A DNA stretch of 24,348 bases from OMOG01 sp041485845. GTDB lineage: Bacteria; Acidobacteriota; Terriglobia; Bryobacterales; Bryobacteraceae. The first letter of the stretch is position 1, and each line of letters begins with the position of its first letter. Shown here one piece after another: positions 6,794 through 14,823 of this stretch. Below the pieces are notes generated by a model that was not told the DNA's origin, did not search any database, and saw only the letters and a list, made by a program, of their open reading frames with translations. Where the stretch lies: contig JBGPKH010000052.1 in NCBI GenBank assembly GCA_041485845.1, positions 1-24,348 of the forward strand, written 5' to 3'. The position numbers and the translations under genes were made by a program.

Positions 6794-7771
6794 CTAGTGG
6801 ATCAGCCGCTCGAGGAATCGATGCGCGAAGTGCAGCGTGCCGGGTTGCAGCATCACCGCGACCCCCGAAGAGATAGCGGCCATGCAAGCGCCTGCCATGA
6901 GCAGGGCCACCGCCCGCCCCGCTTCGCCCGGGGGCGCAACGTGCAGCAGGCGATCGACTCGAGCTGAAAGATCCGCACGATCATCGACCAGACAGGTGAC
7001 CAGGGGTGACGCTTGCCGCGCGGGACCCAAGCGCGCCACCCGCACCAGCGCCGCGGCGAGCGACAGCGAACGGCCGGAATCGCCGCCCACCGCGCCATCG
7101 TCCGCGGCCCATTCGGCGAACTTTGTCCAGCCGCGCTCCAGCGCCCCGAAGCACCGCCAGAACGGCAAAACATCGGGCGCCAGGAGCAGCAACAAACGCT
7201 TGAGATTGTCGCGCGATCTCTGGTGGGCGCGCTCATGAAGCAACGCCGCCGACAACTGACCGGCGGAAAGCGTGTTCACCACAGACCGGGAGAGAATTAC
7301 GCGAGGGTGAACGATGCCGGCGAGGACCAGGCAGCCCGCAGGGTCTTCGATGACCCACACCGGCGAGACTTCGCCCGCGAGGTAAGTCCTGTGCCCCGAG
7401 CGGAGGCAGCGGTCGACATATCGGGACGATCGCGCTATAGCGCCCAGTCCTCGCGCGACCGAGATCCCCCAAAGCGCCACGGCCAGCATGCCGGCAGCCA
7501 GGCAAGCCGGTCCCACCTCTTCGGCGGCGCTCTTCGGCTCGAGCCACAAAAAGCTCGGCACGCAAAGGCCTGCCACCAGAAAAACCGACCCTCCAAGGGG
7601 AAAGAGCCGCCAGCCCAGCAGCAGCCGGGCGGCCCTGCACGGGCGGATGCGCCCGGCTAACCGGATCGCGGAGGGTGTCAGCAGCAAGGCGGCTAGCCCC
7701 AAAATCAGGTGGACCAGAAAGAACGTCGCCAGGCACAGGCTCAGCAGCCGCAATGGATAGGGAAGTATCAT
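6794..7771 (-). CDS. BlaR1/MecR1-type M56 membrane metallopeptidase
   Basis: This is an integral-membrane zinc protease of 325 residues. It has N-terminal hydrophobic helices (about 10-31, 60-76, 88-105), the zinc motif HERAH (H179, E180, H183), the downstream ligand motif EWAADD (E220-D225) and a C-terminal hydrophobic helix (about 285-303). In BlaR1/MecR1 systems such a protease is activated by a signal and leads to cleavage of the partner BlaI-type repressor. Here the C-terminal penicillin-binding sensor domain of true BlaR1 is absent, because the protein ends soon after the last helix. The signal is therefore unlikely to be a beta-lactam bound by this chain. Its ATG overlaps the repressor's stop codon (ATGA), so the two are translated together. 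Confidence 0.85.
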   Translation of the reverse strand: MILPYPLRLLSLCLATFFLVHLILGLAALLLTPSAIRLAGRIRPCRAARLLLGWRLFPLGGSVFLVAGLCVPSFLWLEPKSAAEEVGPACLAAGMLAVALWGISVARGLGAIARSSRYVDRCLRSGHRTYLAGEVSPVWVIEDPAGCLVLAGIVHPRVILSRSVVNTLSAGQLSAALLHERAHQRSRDNLKRLLLLLAPDVLPFWRCFGALERGWTKFAEWAADDGAVGGDSGRSLSLAAALVRVARLGPARQASPLVTCLVDDRADLSARVDRLLHVAPPGEAGRAVALLMAGACMAAISSGVAVMLQPGTLHFAHRFLERLIH

Positions 7772-8199
7772 GGCCTCCCCCTCCGGTAAAGCTCCTTCCG
7801 CTTCATCCGGATCTTTCTTTCCAGTTCGTCGAGCAGGGCCTCATCCTGCTGCCCGACCGCCTCCACCAGGCAGGAAACCAGCAGCTCGCCGGATGGCTTC
7901 GGTCCACTCAGGAAGCCCGCCACGAAGTCGCCCGTTCGCTTATGTTCCCATTCGCGGCGCGACAGGCGGGGCGCATACACGAACGCGCGTTCCAGTTTGC
8001 GCCGGTCGAGCAGGCCCTTCTTGAAGAGCCGGTCGAGCGTTGTCATCACGGTGGTATAAGCCAGCGGCCGCGCAAGCTTGGGGACCACATCGTGCACGCT
8101 GCTTTCGCCGCGCGCCCACAGGATCTCCATGACGGTGATCTCCAGAGGGCCTAAGGCGGGCGGCGCTAGCGGGTCGGCACGGGGTCTAAAGAAACGCAT
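7768..8199 (-). CDS. BlaI/MecI/CopY-family transcriptional repressor
   Basis: This is a winged-helix repressor of 143 residues. The family pattern is clear: LGPLEITVMEILWARGESSVHDVV, then the recognition-helix region LAYTTVMTTLDRLFKKGLL, then a C-terminal dimerisation and cleavage region. The start at 8199 (MRFFRPRAD) is preferred. It gives the usual family length, and TAAAAT lies 25 bases upstream as a -10 box, whereas the longer start at 8271 has neither a -10 box nor a Shine-Dalgarno. It overlaps the M56 peptidase gene by 4 bases, forming a repressor-protease operon. No target gene is adjacent, and no clear BlaI-type TACA/TGTA operator was found upstream. Confidence 0.85.
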   Translation of the reverse strand: MRFFRPRADPLAPPALGPLEITVMEILWARGESSVHDVVPKLARPLAYTTVMTTLDRLFKKGLLDRRKLERAFVYAPRLSRREWEHKRTGDFVAGFLSGPKPSGELLVSCLVEAVGQQDEALLDELERKIRMKRKELYRRGRP

Positions 8200-8271
8200 T
8201 TCTTTCAGGGCCGGGTAAACTTGAATTTTAGCGTATTGCTCGCCGGCTTGGGGCCGTGAGCGCCGCGGCAT

Positions 8272-8277
8272 TATGAT
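8272..8277 (+). promoter_or_regulatory. -10 box for the leaderless module at 8284
   Basis: TATGAT ends 6 bases before the ATG at 8284, with no ribosome-binding site between. This is the leaderless arrangement also seen at pccB, der and others in this window. Confidence 0.45.
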
Positions 8278-8283
8278 TGAAGT

Positions 8284-8511
8284 ATGCGGGAATGGCGCGC
8301 CATGACACCCGAGGAACTAGCCCGCGCCGAAGATCGGCTGCGGCATCCACGTCCCGGCAGCAAGATTGAAGCTGCCCAACGCTTCGGGATCGATCTCACC
8401 CTGCTGATCGAGCAACTGCGTCGCACGCCGGCGGAACGCGCTCGCGCAGCGCACGATATCATCCAGGTCGCCGAGCAAGTGCGCGGGGCGGCCCGGCGCA
8501 AGCGCAAATGA
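8284..8511 (+). CDS. Small helical partner of a nucleotidyltransferase-like protein
   Basis: This is a 75-residue, highly charged, probably all-helical protein (PEELARAEDRLRHP, IDLTLLIEQLRRTPAERARA) ending in a basic tail, ARRKRK. It was not recognised by name. Its 4-base overlap with the following nucleotidyltransferase gene (stop TGA inside ATGA) means the pair is co-translated. A small charged gene ahead of a nucleotidyltransferase-fold gene is a common toxin-antitoxin layout, so an antitoxin role is likely but inferred. The ATG is supported by the -10 box 6 bases upstream. Confidence 0.65.
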   Translation: MREWRAMTPEELARAEDRLRHPRPGSKIEAAQRFGIDLTLLIEQLRRTPAERARAAHDIIQVAEQVRGAARRKRK

Positions 8512-8987
8512 ACGTTGTAACAGCGGTGCAAGCTCTGGTGGATGCCGACGTCGATTTCGTCATCATCGGCGGCTGGTCCGCCGTTCTCCACGGCTGTGCG
8601 CTCAAGACGGAAGACCTGGACGTCTGTTTCTCGCGAGGGCCCGAAAACTTGAAACGGCTCGCGCGGGTCCTGGCGCCCTATCACCCGCGGTTGAGGGATT
8701 TGCCGGAGGATGTCCCTTTCGTCTGGGACGAGGTTACCCTCAGGAACGGAACGATCTTTACGCTCCGGACCGACCTCGGCGTCATCGATCTTCTGGCGGA
8801 AGTCAGTGGCCTCGGGGGTTTCGAGGAAGTGAAGGCGAATTCCATGCGGGTACAGGCATTCGATCGGGACGTCTGGACGCTCGACCTGCCAGGTCTGATC
8901 CGCGCCAAACGCGCCGCAGGCCGGGCAAAGGACCTGCTGCACTTGGCGGAACTCGAGAGCCTGCTGGAGGCCGGCCCGGACGAATGA
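8508..8987 (+). CDS. Nucleotidyltransferase-fold protein (DUF6036/AbiEii-like), likely toxin-antitoxin component
   Basis: This 159-residue protein has the polymerase-beta-type nucleotidyltransferase signature. IIGGWSAVLHG (about 20-30) is followed by a D-x-D in EDLDVCF (about 41-44), and a third acidic position is in LGVIDLLAEV (about 90-99). The C-terminal helices (LIRAKRAAGRAKDLLHLAELESLLE) match the tail of DUF6036-like proteins. Related proteins transfer nucleotides to tRNA or to a partner protein in toxin-antitoxin and abortive-infection systems. The intact GG and DxD motifs suggest activity, but the target is unknown. It forms an operon with the small gene before it, and its tail is followed within 5 bases by a gene scrap on the other strand. 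Confidence 0.8.
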   Translation: MNVVTAVQALVDADVDFVIIGGWSAVLHGCALKTEDLDVCFSRGPENLKRLARVLAPYHPRLRDLPEDVPFVWDEVTLRNGTIFTLRTDLGVIDLLAEVSGLGGFEEVKANSMRVQAFDRDVWTLDLPGLIRAKRAAGRAKDLLHLAELESLLEAGPDE

Positions 8988-8991
8988 CCGC

Positions 8992-9080
8992 TCACCGCGC
9001 CGCCACTGCCAGCGGCTTGCGCAGCCAGAAAAACATCCCCGCCGCCCCCGCCTGCGCCAGCGTTCCGAATACCACCACCT
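8992..9080 (-). pseudogene. C-terminal scrap of a membrane protein
   Basis: Reading leftward, this piece encodes VVVFGTLAQAGAAGMFFWLRKP and ends after AVAAR with a stop at 8992-8994. It looks like the last transmembrane helix and basic tail of a transporter or flippase. No start codon precedes it in a plausible frame, and a different gene fragment on the other strand adjoins it. The call rests on hydrophobicity alone. Confidence 0.35.
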
Positions 9081-9087
9081 GAGCCGA

Positions 9088-9207
9088 ATGCAGCGCGAAC
9101 TGGAGAACCTGCTTGCGTCCAAGGTGGATGTTGTGTCTGCGCGCGGTTTGCGCGAGCGTGTGCGGGCGACCGTTCTTCGGGACGCCGTCCCTCTATTGAC
9201 CGCGTAA
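9088..9207 (+). pseudogene. C-terminal fragment of an MNT-type (minimal) nucleotidyltransferase
   Basis: The 39 codons read MQRELENLLASKVDVVSARG, then a helix RERVRATVLRDAVPLL and a stop. This is the end of MntA-type minimal nucleotidyltransferases, where KVDVV holds the third catalytic aspartate and the final helix closes the domain. The front half with the GS and DxD motifs is missing. The ATG at 9088 is only the first in-frame methionine; homologous-looking residues (HHLSR) extend upstream, so this is a truncated gene. No HEPN-domain partner follows. Confidence 0.6.
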
Positions 9208-9403
9208 TCGGCGACTCATCGAACTGTCCAGCCGCCTGTACCCTCGCCGGTAACGGCGTTCCGGGAAGCGTGCAATCGGACGCCGGCGCCAAGCGGGTAG
9301 AGAATCTCATATGGGGTCCCACTCGGTCGCCTGCATGGAGCGGCATACGATTGTAACGAGTTTACCGCAGCGGGGCTGTAAGGGGTTCGCGCGTTCGAAG
9401 TGT

Positions 9404-9421
9404 ACCGGCAAGCCCGCCGGT
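9404..9421 (-). repeat. Hairpin after the BNR gene, related to the hairpin before it
   Basis: ACCGGC-AAGCCC-GCCGGT forms a 6-bp stem immediately after the stop codon of the 1377-residue BNR protein. It could assist transcription termination but has no T-run. It resembles the longer palindrome at 13636-13660 on the far side of the same gene, in the same orientation (GTACCGGC...AAG.CCGCCGGT). Confidence 0.45.
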
Positions 9422-9422
9422 G

Positions 9423-12400
9423 TTACCGGACTGTCAGCGTGACGTCGGAGCGGCTGGAGGCGGCGCCTACCGTGAGCACCACTGAATTCAGGCCGGGCTT
9501 CACGGCGGGCGGGATACGGACGTTCACCTGCAACAGACCAGCGACGGCCTGGGGGGCGGCGCCGGCGTAAGTCACTTCGGCATCCACGCCGCCGATCTTG
9601 ACGCTCACGGGGGCCGAGGGCTGCGGCACGACGCTGGCGGCGAGACGGCCGTTGACGCCTCCGGGATTGGTTTGGCCTTCGCCCGTGGCGTAAAGCGCTA
9701 CGATCGCTCCGGGCGGAGCACCGGCCTGCGGGCCGTTCAACGTGCCGTCCTGATTGACGGCGGCGGCCTGGCCGGAGCCTGAGGCTGCAGCGGTGAACAG
9801 CGCGGGCGATGCGGCGGACACTTGCAGCGTGATGGGCTGGGTGCTCTGGCCGTTGCGCACGACCACCATTTGGGTGGTCTGCTGAGTCGCCACTTCGTAC
9901 GGCACGATGGCGCTTGCCTGGGTGGCCGTTACATACACCAGCGGCGCGGGAATGTTATCGAAGAGCACCTGCGTGCCGGCGAGACTCGAGGCCAGCCTCC
10001 CTTGCGGGTTCACCTGCGCGGTGACCGTACCGGCCGGTCCGATGCCGCTGCCGAAGATGGTGACCACTTCTCCGGGCGCCACCGGTCCGGTCTGGAAACT
10101 CGCGGCGTTGGTGACCGCGGGCGCGGCCAGTGAAACGGGCGGCGGTGGTTGAATGGTCAACCTGGAGATCGCCCGGAGACTGGAATCGGCGAGGCTCTGG
10201 GCGGTCACCGTGACGTTGGAGGGCGAGGTCACCTGCGGGGCCGTGTAGGTTCCATCCGGCGCGATGACTCCGACTTGCGGCGAAACCGTCCAGCGCACCG
10301 CGCGGTTCGGCAGGTTCGAAGTCACGGCCTGAAACCGGCGCGGCTGGCCGGGATTGACCAGCGCCTCCGGGGGACTCACGTCGAAGGTGGGCGCCGGCAC
10401 GGCGGGGCCGACCCCGATGAACAACTGCGCATTGTCGGATGCGGCGCCGGTGAGAGAGCCCGTCTCGATCGCGTAGGACGCGCCGCGGGTCACCGGGAAT
10501 CGAACGATGGCGTTGCGAATCGGTCCGGCCGTATCTTTGGAAACGGTGGCGCAGCCCAGCTCGATGCCGGGGGAATCGCCGTTGAGCGAGTACACCGCGA
10601 CCACGATCCCGGAATTTCCGATGGAATTGTCGCTGCGGATTCCCTGCGCCGAGACCTGCAAGCCGGCATCGGCGGACGCCGTGTGCCGCAGCCAACCGGT
10701 TTTGAAATCCGCGGAGCCGGTGCAGGTGTGTTTCGGGTCGGCGGCGTTCTGGGTCAGGGCGGTGTTCGTCCCGAGGCCTTCCAATGGCACGGACGGAATG
10801 ACCAACGCGCGGCTCAGCTCATCGCCGATAGCCAGGCTCACGGCGCCCGGCTGGGTCACGGCGACCAGTTGGTTCTGCACCAGCACGGTCATGCTGCGGG
10901 CCGCGGTCCCGCGGTTCGCCGGCACGGTGAGGAACGCCTTCCCGCTGCCAACGCCGTAGGCCGGGGCCTGCACGGAGGCGAATGAACTGGAAGCCGTCCC
11001 CGCGGGTGTCACGGACCAGGCGCACCTCGGCGGCGTGGTGACCTTGATCGCGACGGTTCCGCCGGTCGCGTCCGCCGCTACGGCAGCCGGGATGGAATAG
11101 GTGCAGGAGGCGGTGTTGCCGCCGCCGAGCGGCACGCGCCAGACGCCGCGCCCGTAGGTGAACGCATAGAGGTACCTGGTTCCGCCGGTGCGTTCGATCG
11201 AGAGAGTCGGGGTGATGGCGTTGGCAAACGGGCTGTCGTCGCGAACCCAGGTATTGCCGCCGTCGAAGCTGGCGAAGACGCCGAGATCGCTGCCGGCATA
11301 GAGGCGCGAGGAATCGTCCGGGTCGACGAGCAGGGTTTCGACCGGCACATCGGGCAGGCCGGTGCTGCCGAAGCCGTCGATGCGGGTCCAGGTAAGACCC
11401 TCATCCACCGACCGGTAGATGTGGCCGTCGCCCGGCGCGGAGTTGAAGGTGGTGTAGGTCGCGTAGACAGTGGACGGGCGCTGCGGGTCGAACTCGAGGT
11501 GCGAGACGTTTCCCGGCCGCGGCTGGGTGGAGCTCCACACGGTGGTCTCGTTGGCGGCCAGCGCGGTGGTGTTGCTGAAGATCCTGCCGCGACTCATGCC
11601 GAACAGGACGAGGCCGGGATCGGCCGGCGAAACGGCAACGGAGCGGATGTTATCGAGCACGCCATCCGGCTGGTCGACGGGAACGCTGACGGCGCCCCAA
11701 TGGCCGGCCGCATCTTCGCTGCGCCACAACCGGGTCCCGCCTACGTACATGCGCAGCGAGTTGGCGGGATCGAACACGTAGTACGCGATGAACGGGTAGT
11801 TGAGCGGATCCTCGTTGAGCCCGTTGGAGGCGTTCTGGTAGGTCAGGCCGCCGTCGCCGGACTTCGCGATTCCGCCGTGCGGAGTTTCGACAAACAGCAT
11901 GTTGACGTTGACCGGGTCCATACGCGACACGCCGCCATCGCCGCCGAAAATGGAGCCCCACTGATTCGGACCGCGAAGGTCGGTGCCGCGCACGGTGCCG
12001 TTGTCCTGCGTGCCGCCGAAATAGGCGGCGCCGCCCGGGTAGGCCACTCCGTGGTAGAACTGCGTGGTTCCGTAGCCGTTGTTGAGCGTGGTCCAGGTGA
12101 CCTCGGAAGTCATGGACGCGCAGGTCGCGGTCTTGCCCCGGGCCTGCGTGGTTTTGTAGATGCCGCCGTCGTTGACGTTGTAGAGAACCTGATTGCCGGC
12201 GCCATTGAAGCCGGGGTCAAAGGCCAGGAAATGCTGGTCGGGGTGGTCGCCGGTATAGGCGTAGCCCCAGTTGACGCCGCCATCGTCGGAGCGGAAGATG
12301 CCAACTCCCGCCGCCCAGACGCGGTTGGGGTCGAGGGGATCCACGGTGAGCGCGAGGTTGTATCCGGCCTGGCCGTTGTGATTGGGACTGCGGGCCGTGC

Positions 12401-13556
12401 AGAAGCTGCCGAAGAAAGAGTAGGCGCTGTCGATGCTCAGGATGGCCGTGTTCAGCCGCGTGGTATCGCGGTTCGACGTGCGCGTGACCCACGTGCCGGG
12501 GTCGCCGTTAGCGGTGGAGCGGTAGACGGCCAGCAGTCCTTTGGCGTACACGCTGGAATTGTCGAAAGTCACCGATAGCGCGTAGATGGTGCCGGGCTGC
12601 GAGGGCGCCGCGGCCAGCACGGTGTACCACATGTTGGGATCGGAGTGGACCATCGTCCAGGTTCCGGCTCCGGCCGCATCGGCATTCCGGTAGATGGCGT
12701 ATTGGAGGCTGCCGGGCGGATGGCAGACGGCGAAAACCACATCGGCAGGCTGGCCGGCGGCCATCGCGACGTCGAAGCAGCCGTGGGTGGCGCCGCCGGT
12801 CAATGTGGGGGCGGGGCCGCCATCGGTGGAGGCCAGAGACAACTTCCAGGAAGCGCCGCCGTCGGTGGTGGCCCAAATTCCGGAGTTGGTGGCAGCGTAG
12901 ATGTGGGAGGACGCGCTGCGGCTGACCGCGATGTTGTTGACGAAGTAAAAGTCGGAGGTAGCAGTTGCGGGGATCTGCGCCCAGGTTGTGCCGCCGTCCG
13001 TGGTCCTGAAGATCCCGGCGCCGCGCCAGTTCTGCGTCTGCTCGCCGGTGCCCGCATAGAGCGTGTTGGGATCGTTGGGGTCGATGACCAGCGAGTTGAC
13101 CGTGAGCACGGGGGCGAAGTCGGTAGTGGGGGTCCACGAGCGGCCGCCGTCGCTGGTCTTCCAGACGCCGCCGGTGGCGCCGCCCACCCACATGATGCTG
13201 GAGTTGTTCGGATGGATGACGAGGCCGCGGGTTCGTCCTCCGACATTGCCGGGGCCGAGCGACTCCCATGCGCCGAAGGTGGCAGCGGGCTCGCGAGGCG
13301 CAGCGCTGTCTAAGAAGCGTGCTTCGCGGAGCGAGTAGCGGCGCATGGTGCGGGCATGGCGTTGCGCTTCGAGGTAGCGTTCGATGGGCAGGGCGCGACT
13401 GTCAGGGACGCGCTGCTGGCGGAAGTACTCGGCGGATTCGAAGGGGGAGTCGGCGTAGTCTCGGGGTGGTGGGATCGCGGCGATCGGCTTGAGGCGCGCG
13501 CAGGAGGCCAGCAGGGCGGCGGCGAAAAGTGGCAGTAGAAGCTTGTGGCGAGACAC
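9423..13556 (-). CDS. Secreted BNR-repeat lipoprotein with BACON-like and TIGR03437 (Solibacter-type) C-terminal domains
   Basis: This very large 1377-residue exported protein has a lipoprotein signal peptide (LLLPLFAAALLASC, lipobox cysteine C19). It then carries a long beta-propeller region of sialidase/VPS10-like BNR repeats with many Asp-box variants (SDGGRSWTP, TDGGTTWAQ, TDGGASWKL, SVDEGLTWTR, FDGGNTWVRD), roughly residues 90-815. A BACON-like beta sandwich (CAWSVTPAGTASS region) follows at about 830-915, then an Ig-like stretch. The C-terminal domain of about 230 residues starts NAASFQTGPVAPGEVVTIFG, the TIGR03437 type expanded in Solibacter. Such proteins sit on the cell surface and may bind or process glycans or proteins; catalytic residues of a sialidase are not evident. 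The GTG start gives the complete signal peptide, and TACAAT lies 8 bases upstream. Confidence 0.88.
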   Translation of the reverse strand: MSRHKLLLPLFAAALLASCARLKPIAAIPPPRDYADSPFESAEYFRQQRVPDSRALPIERYLEAQRHARTMRRYSLREARFLDSAAPREPAATFGAWESLGPGNVGGRTRGLVIHPNNSSIMWVGGATGGVWKTSDGGRSWTPTTDFAPVLTVNSLVIDPNDPNTLYAGTGEQTQNWRGAGIFRTTDGGTTWAQIPATATSDFYFVNNIAVSRSASSHIYAATNSGIWATTDGGASWKLSLASTDGGPAPTLTGGATHGCFDVAMAAGQPADVVFAVCHPPGSLQYAIYRNADAAGAGTWTMVHSDPNMWYTVLAAAPSQPGTIYALSVTFDNSSVYAKGLLAVYRSTANGDPGTWVTRTSNRDTTRLNTAILSIDSAYSFFGSFCTARSPNHNGQAGYNLALTVDPLDPNRVWAAGVGIFRSDDGGVNWGYAYTGDHPDQHFLAFDPGFNGAGNQVLYNVNDGGIYKTTQARGKTATCASMTSEVTWTTLNNGYGTTQFYHGVAYPGGAAYFGGTQDNGTVRGTDLRGPNQWGSIFGGDGGVSRMDPVNVNMLFVETPHGGIAKSGDGGLTYQNASNGLNEDPLNYPFIAYYVFDPANSLRMYVGGTRLWRSEDAAGHWGAVSVPVDQPDGVLDNIRSVAVSPADPGLVLFGMSRGRIFSNTTALAANETTVWSSTQPRPGNVSHLEFDPQRPSTVYATYTTFNSAPGDGHIYRSVDEGLTWTRIDGFGSTGLPDVPVETLLVDPDDSSRLYAGSDLGVFASFDGGNTWVRDDSPFANAITPTLSIERTGGTRYLYAFTYGRGVWRVPLGGGNTASCTYSIPAAVAADATGGTVAIKVTTPPRCAWSVTPAGTASSSFASVQAPAYGVGSGKAFLTVPANRGTAARSMTVLVQNQLVAVTQPGAVSLAIGDELSRALVIPSVPLEGLGTNTALTQNAADPKHTCTGSADFKTGWLRHTASADAGLQVSAQGIRSDNSIGNSGIVVAVYSLNGDSPGIELGCATVSKDTAGPIRNAIVRFPVTRGASYAIETGSLTGAASDNAQLFIGVGPAVPAPTFDVSPPEALVNPGQPRRFQAVTSNLPNRAVRWTVSPQVGVIAPDGTYTAPQVTSPSNVTVTAQSLADSSLRAISRLTIQPPPPVSLAAPAVTNAASFQTGPVAPGEVVTIFGSGIGPAGTVTAQVNPQGRLASSLAGTQVLFDNIPAPLVYVTATQASAIVPYEVATQQTTQMVVVRNGQSTQPITLQVSAASPALFTAAASGSGQAAAVNQDGTLNGPQAGAPPGAIVALYATGEGQTNPGGVNGRLAASVVPQPSAPVSVKIGGVDAEVTYAGAAPQAVAGLLQVNVRIPPAVKPGLNSVVLTVGAASSRSDVTLTVR

Positions 13557-13564
13557 TTCAGGAC

Positions 13565-13570
13565 ATTGTA
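13565..13570 (-). promoter_or_regulatory. -10 box for the BNR lipoprotein gene
   Basis: TACAAT on the minus strand ends 8 bases before the GTG start at 13556. No Shine-Dalgarno is present, consistent with a leaderless or nearly leaderless transcript. Confidence 0.45.
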
Positions 13571-13635
13571 GCGCCGGGGATGTGAGGGCCGCTCAGGTGG
13601 CGGGCCGGCGACCCGCCCCACGTTAGATTAGATTA

Positions 13636-13660
13636 GTACCGGCGGCAAGACCGCCGGTAC
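13636..13660. repeat. Perfect 10-bp palindromic hairpin element
   Basis: GTACCGGCGG-CAAGA-CCGCCGGTAC is a perfect 10-bp stem with a 5-base loop. It is preceded by a TTAGA short repeat (13623-13636). It lies about 80 bases upstream of the BNR gene, and a shorter relative follows that gene at 9404-9421. It could be a REP-like intergenic palindrome. It is not a standard terminator for either strand, as no T-run adjoins it. Confidence 0.6.
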
Positions 13661-13772
13661 GGTTTCGAGCCGACATTATCGGAATGGTCTTGCAGGCCGG
13701 AAACGGCTGAGCGCCGATCGGGATTCCTTTGGAAAACGCGGGCGATCCAAACGAGCCCGCCGCTCGCGTTGC

Positions 13773-13787
13773 TATCATGTAGACATG
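13773..13787 (+). promoter_or_regulatory. -10 box and start-codon palindrome of the second nucleotidyltransferase module
   Basis: TATCAT (13773-13778) ends 6 bases before the ATG at 13785, again without a ribosome-binding site. The inverted repeat CATGT-AG-ACATG (13776-13787) overlaps both the -10 box and the start codon. An autorepressing antitoxin could bind here; that role is inferred. Confidence 0.4.
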
Positions 13788-14054
13788 CGGCCCGCCGACA
13801 CATCGCCCGAGGCTTGGAAGGTGTTCATCGACCTGCAACGAAAGTTGTCACCGGCGGAGAAGCTGCAGCAGGCCTTCGAATGGTCGGAGGTCATCCGGCA
13901 ATTTGCGGAGGCAGGCTTGCGGCAGCGATACCCAAACGCTGACGATCGCGAGATTTTTCTCCGCGTTGCGCGCATCAATCTGGGTCCCGACTTGTTCCGC
14001 AAGGCGTACGGCGAGGTGCTTCCCGATGACGGGCGGGTTGGCAAACGCGCTTAG
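13785..14054 (+). CDS. Small antitoxin-like protein paired with a nucleotidyltransferase
   Basis: This 89-residue charged helical protein contains LSPAEKLQQAFEWSEVIRQF and RQRYPNADDREIFLRVARI. The layout and sequence pattern resemble proteins named Rv0078B-related antitoxins, which precede nucleotidyltransferase-fold toxins; this match is from memory. Its 3' end overlaps the next gene by 29 bases in a different frame, so translation is coupled. The ATG at 13785 is supported by the -10 box just upstream. Confidence 0.65.
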   Translation: MRPADTSPEAWKVFIDLQRKLSPAEKLQQAFEWSEVIRQFAEAGLRQRYPNADDREIFLRVARINLGPDLFRKAYGEVLPDDGRVGKRA

Positions 14055-14604
14055 CCTTTTTGCCGCCGCCTTGGAACGGCTGGGTATTGTGTATATGATC
14101 GGCGGATCGGTGGCATCGTCCGCTCGAGGAATCGCGCGCGCGACGCGAGACATTGACATCGTTGCGGGCGTTGGGACGGAGCAGGCCGACCAGTTGGCCG
14201 GCGCCCTTGGCCGGGAGTGGTACGCGGATCCGGATCAGATGCGGCAGGCCATCCGGGCCGGACAGGCTTTCAATGTCATCTATATCCCAAAGAGCCAGAA
14301 GGTAGATATCTTTCCGGCGGTGGGGGAGTTCCACGTCGCCCAACTGCAGCGGGCTTCGAAGGTGCCCCTTTCGTTTCTTGGTATTGAAGCAGAGTACCCG
14401 GTAGCGAGCGCGGAGGACATCATTCTGGCAAAACTCCAGTGGTATCGTGCGGGAGGCGAAGTTTCCGATCGCCAATGGAGCGACATCACCGGGTTGCTCG
14501 CCACGAATCCCGACCTTGATTTCGATTACGTGGAGTCGTGGGCGGGCCGCCTGCGCGTGCAGGATCTGCTGGCCAAGGCGCTGGCTGAAGTGGCCGCGGA
14601 ATAG
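14026..14604 (+). CDS. Nucleotidyltransferase-fold toxin-like protein (AbiEii/DUF6036-like)
   Basis: This 192-residue protein has the signature YMIGGSVASSARG followed by TRDIDIVAGV (DxD), with a third acidic position in KVDIFPAV, the arrangement of polymerase-beta-type nucleotidyltransferases. The C-terminal part (EDIILAKLQWYRAGGEVSDR, then DLLAKALAEV) is typical of DUF6036/AbiEii-like proteins. The start at 14026 places the GGS motif near the N-terminus, as in relatives; an open frame from 13903 adds residues that merely overlap the upstream gene. All motif residues are intact. It is the second such module in the window, clearly different from the one at 8284-8987. The 219 bases after it contain nothing recognisable. 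Confidence 0.8.
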   Translation: MTGGLANALSLFAAALERLGIVYMIGGSVASSARGIARATRDIDIVAGVGTEQADQLAGALGREWYADPDQMRQAIRAGQAFNVIYIPKSQKVDIFPAVGEFHVAQLQRASKVPLSFLGIEAEYPVASAEDIILAKLQWYRAGGEVSDRQWSDITGLLATNPDLDFDYVESWAGRLRVQDLLAKALAEVAAE

Positions 14605-14823
14605 CCTATCGGCACGCGCATCCCGGATCGTTCGGAGTGCATCTTTCAGGCACGGCGTCCGGTCTGTCGGAAAACCGCCGAGCTATCGCCATCTGGCGCT
14701 AGCAAGGCAAGACGATCACACCGACATCAACTCTGACGCAGGGCTTCTTCGACGCGCGGCCGCGACAGGCTGGGAGCGCGGGCCGCGGGTTGGGGACTGT
14801 GTTTGAAACGAAGACCAGCGGCG

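Noticed and set aside
10149..13313. Several long plus-strand frames opposite the BNR gene
   Set aside because: They are low-complexity glycine/arginine/valine translations with no domains, typical antisense shadows of a GC-rich gene.
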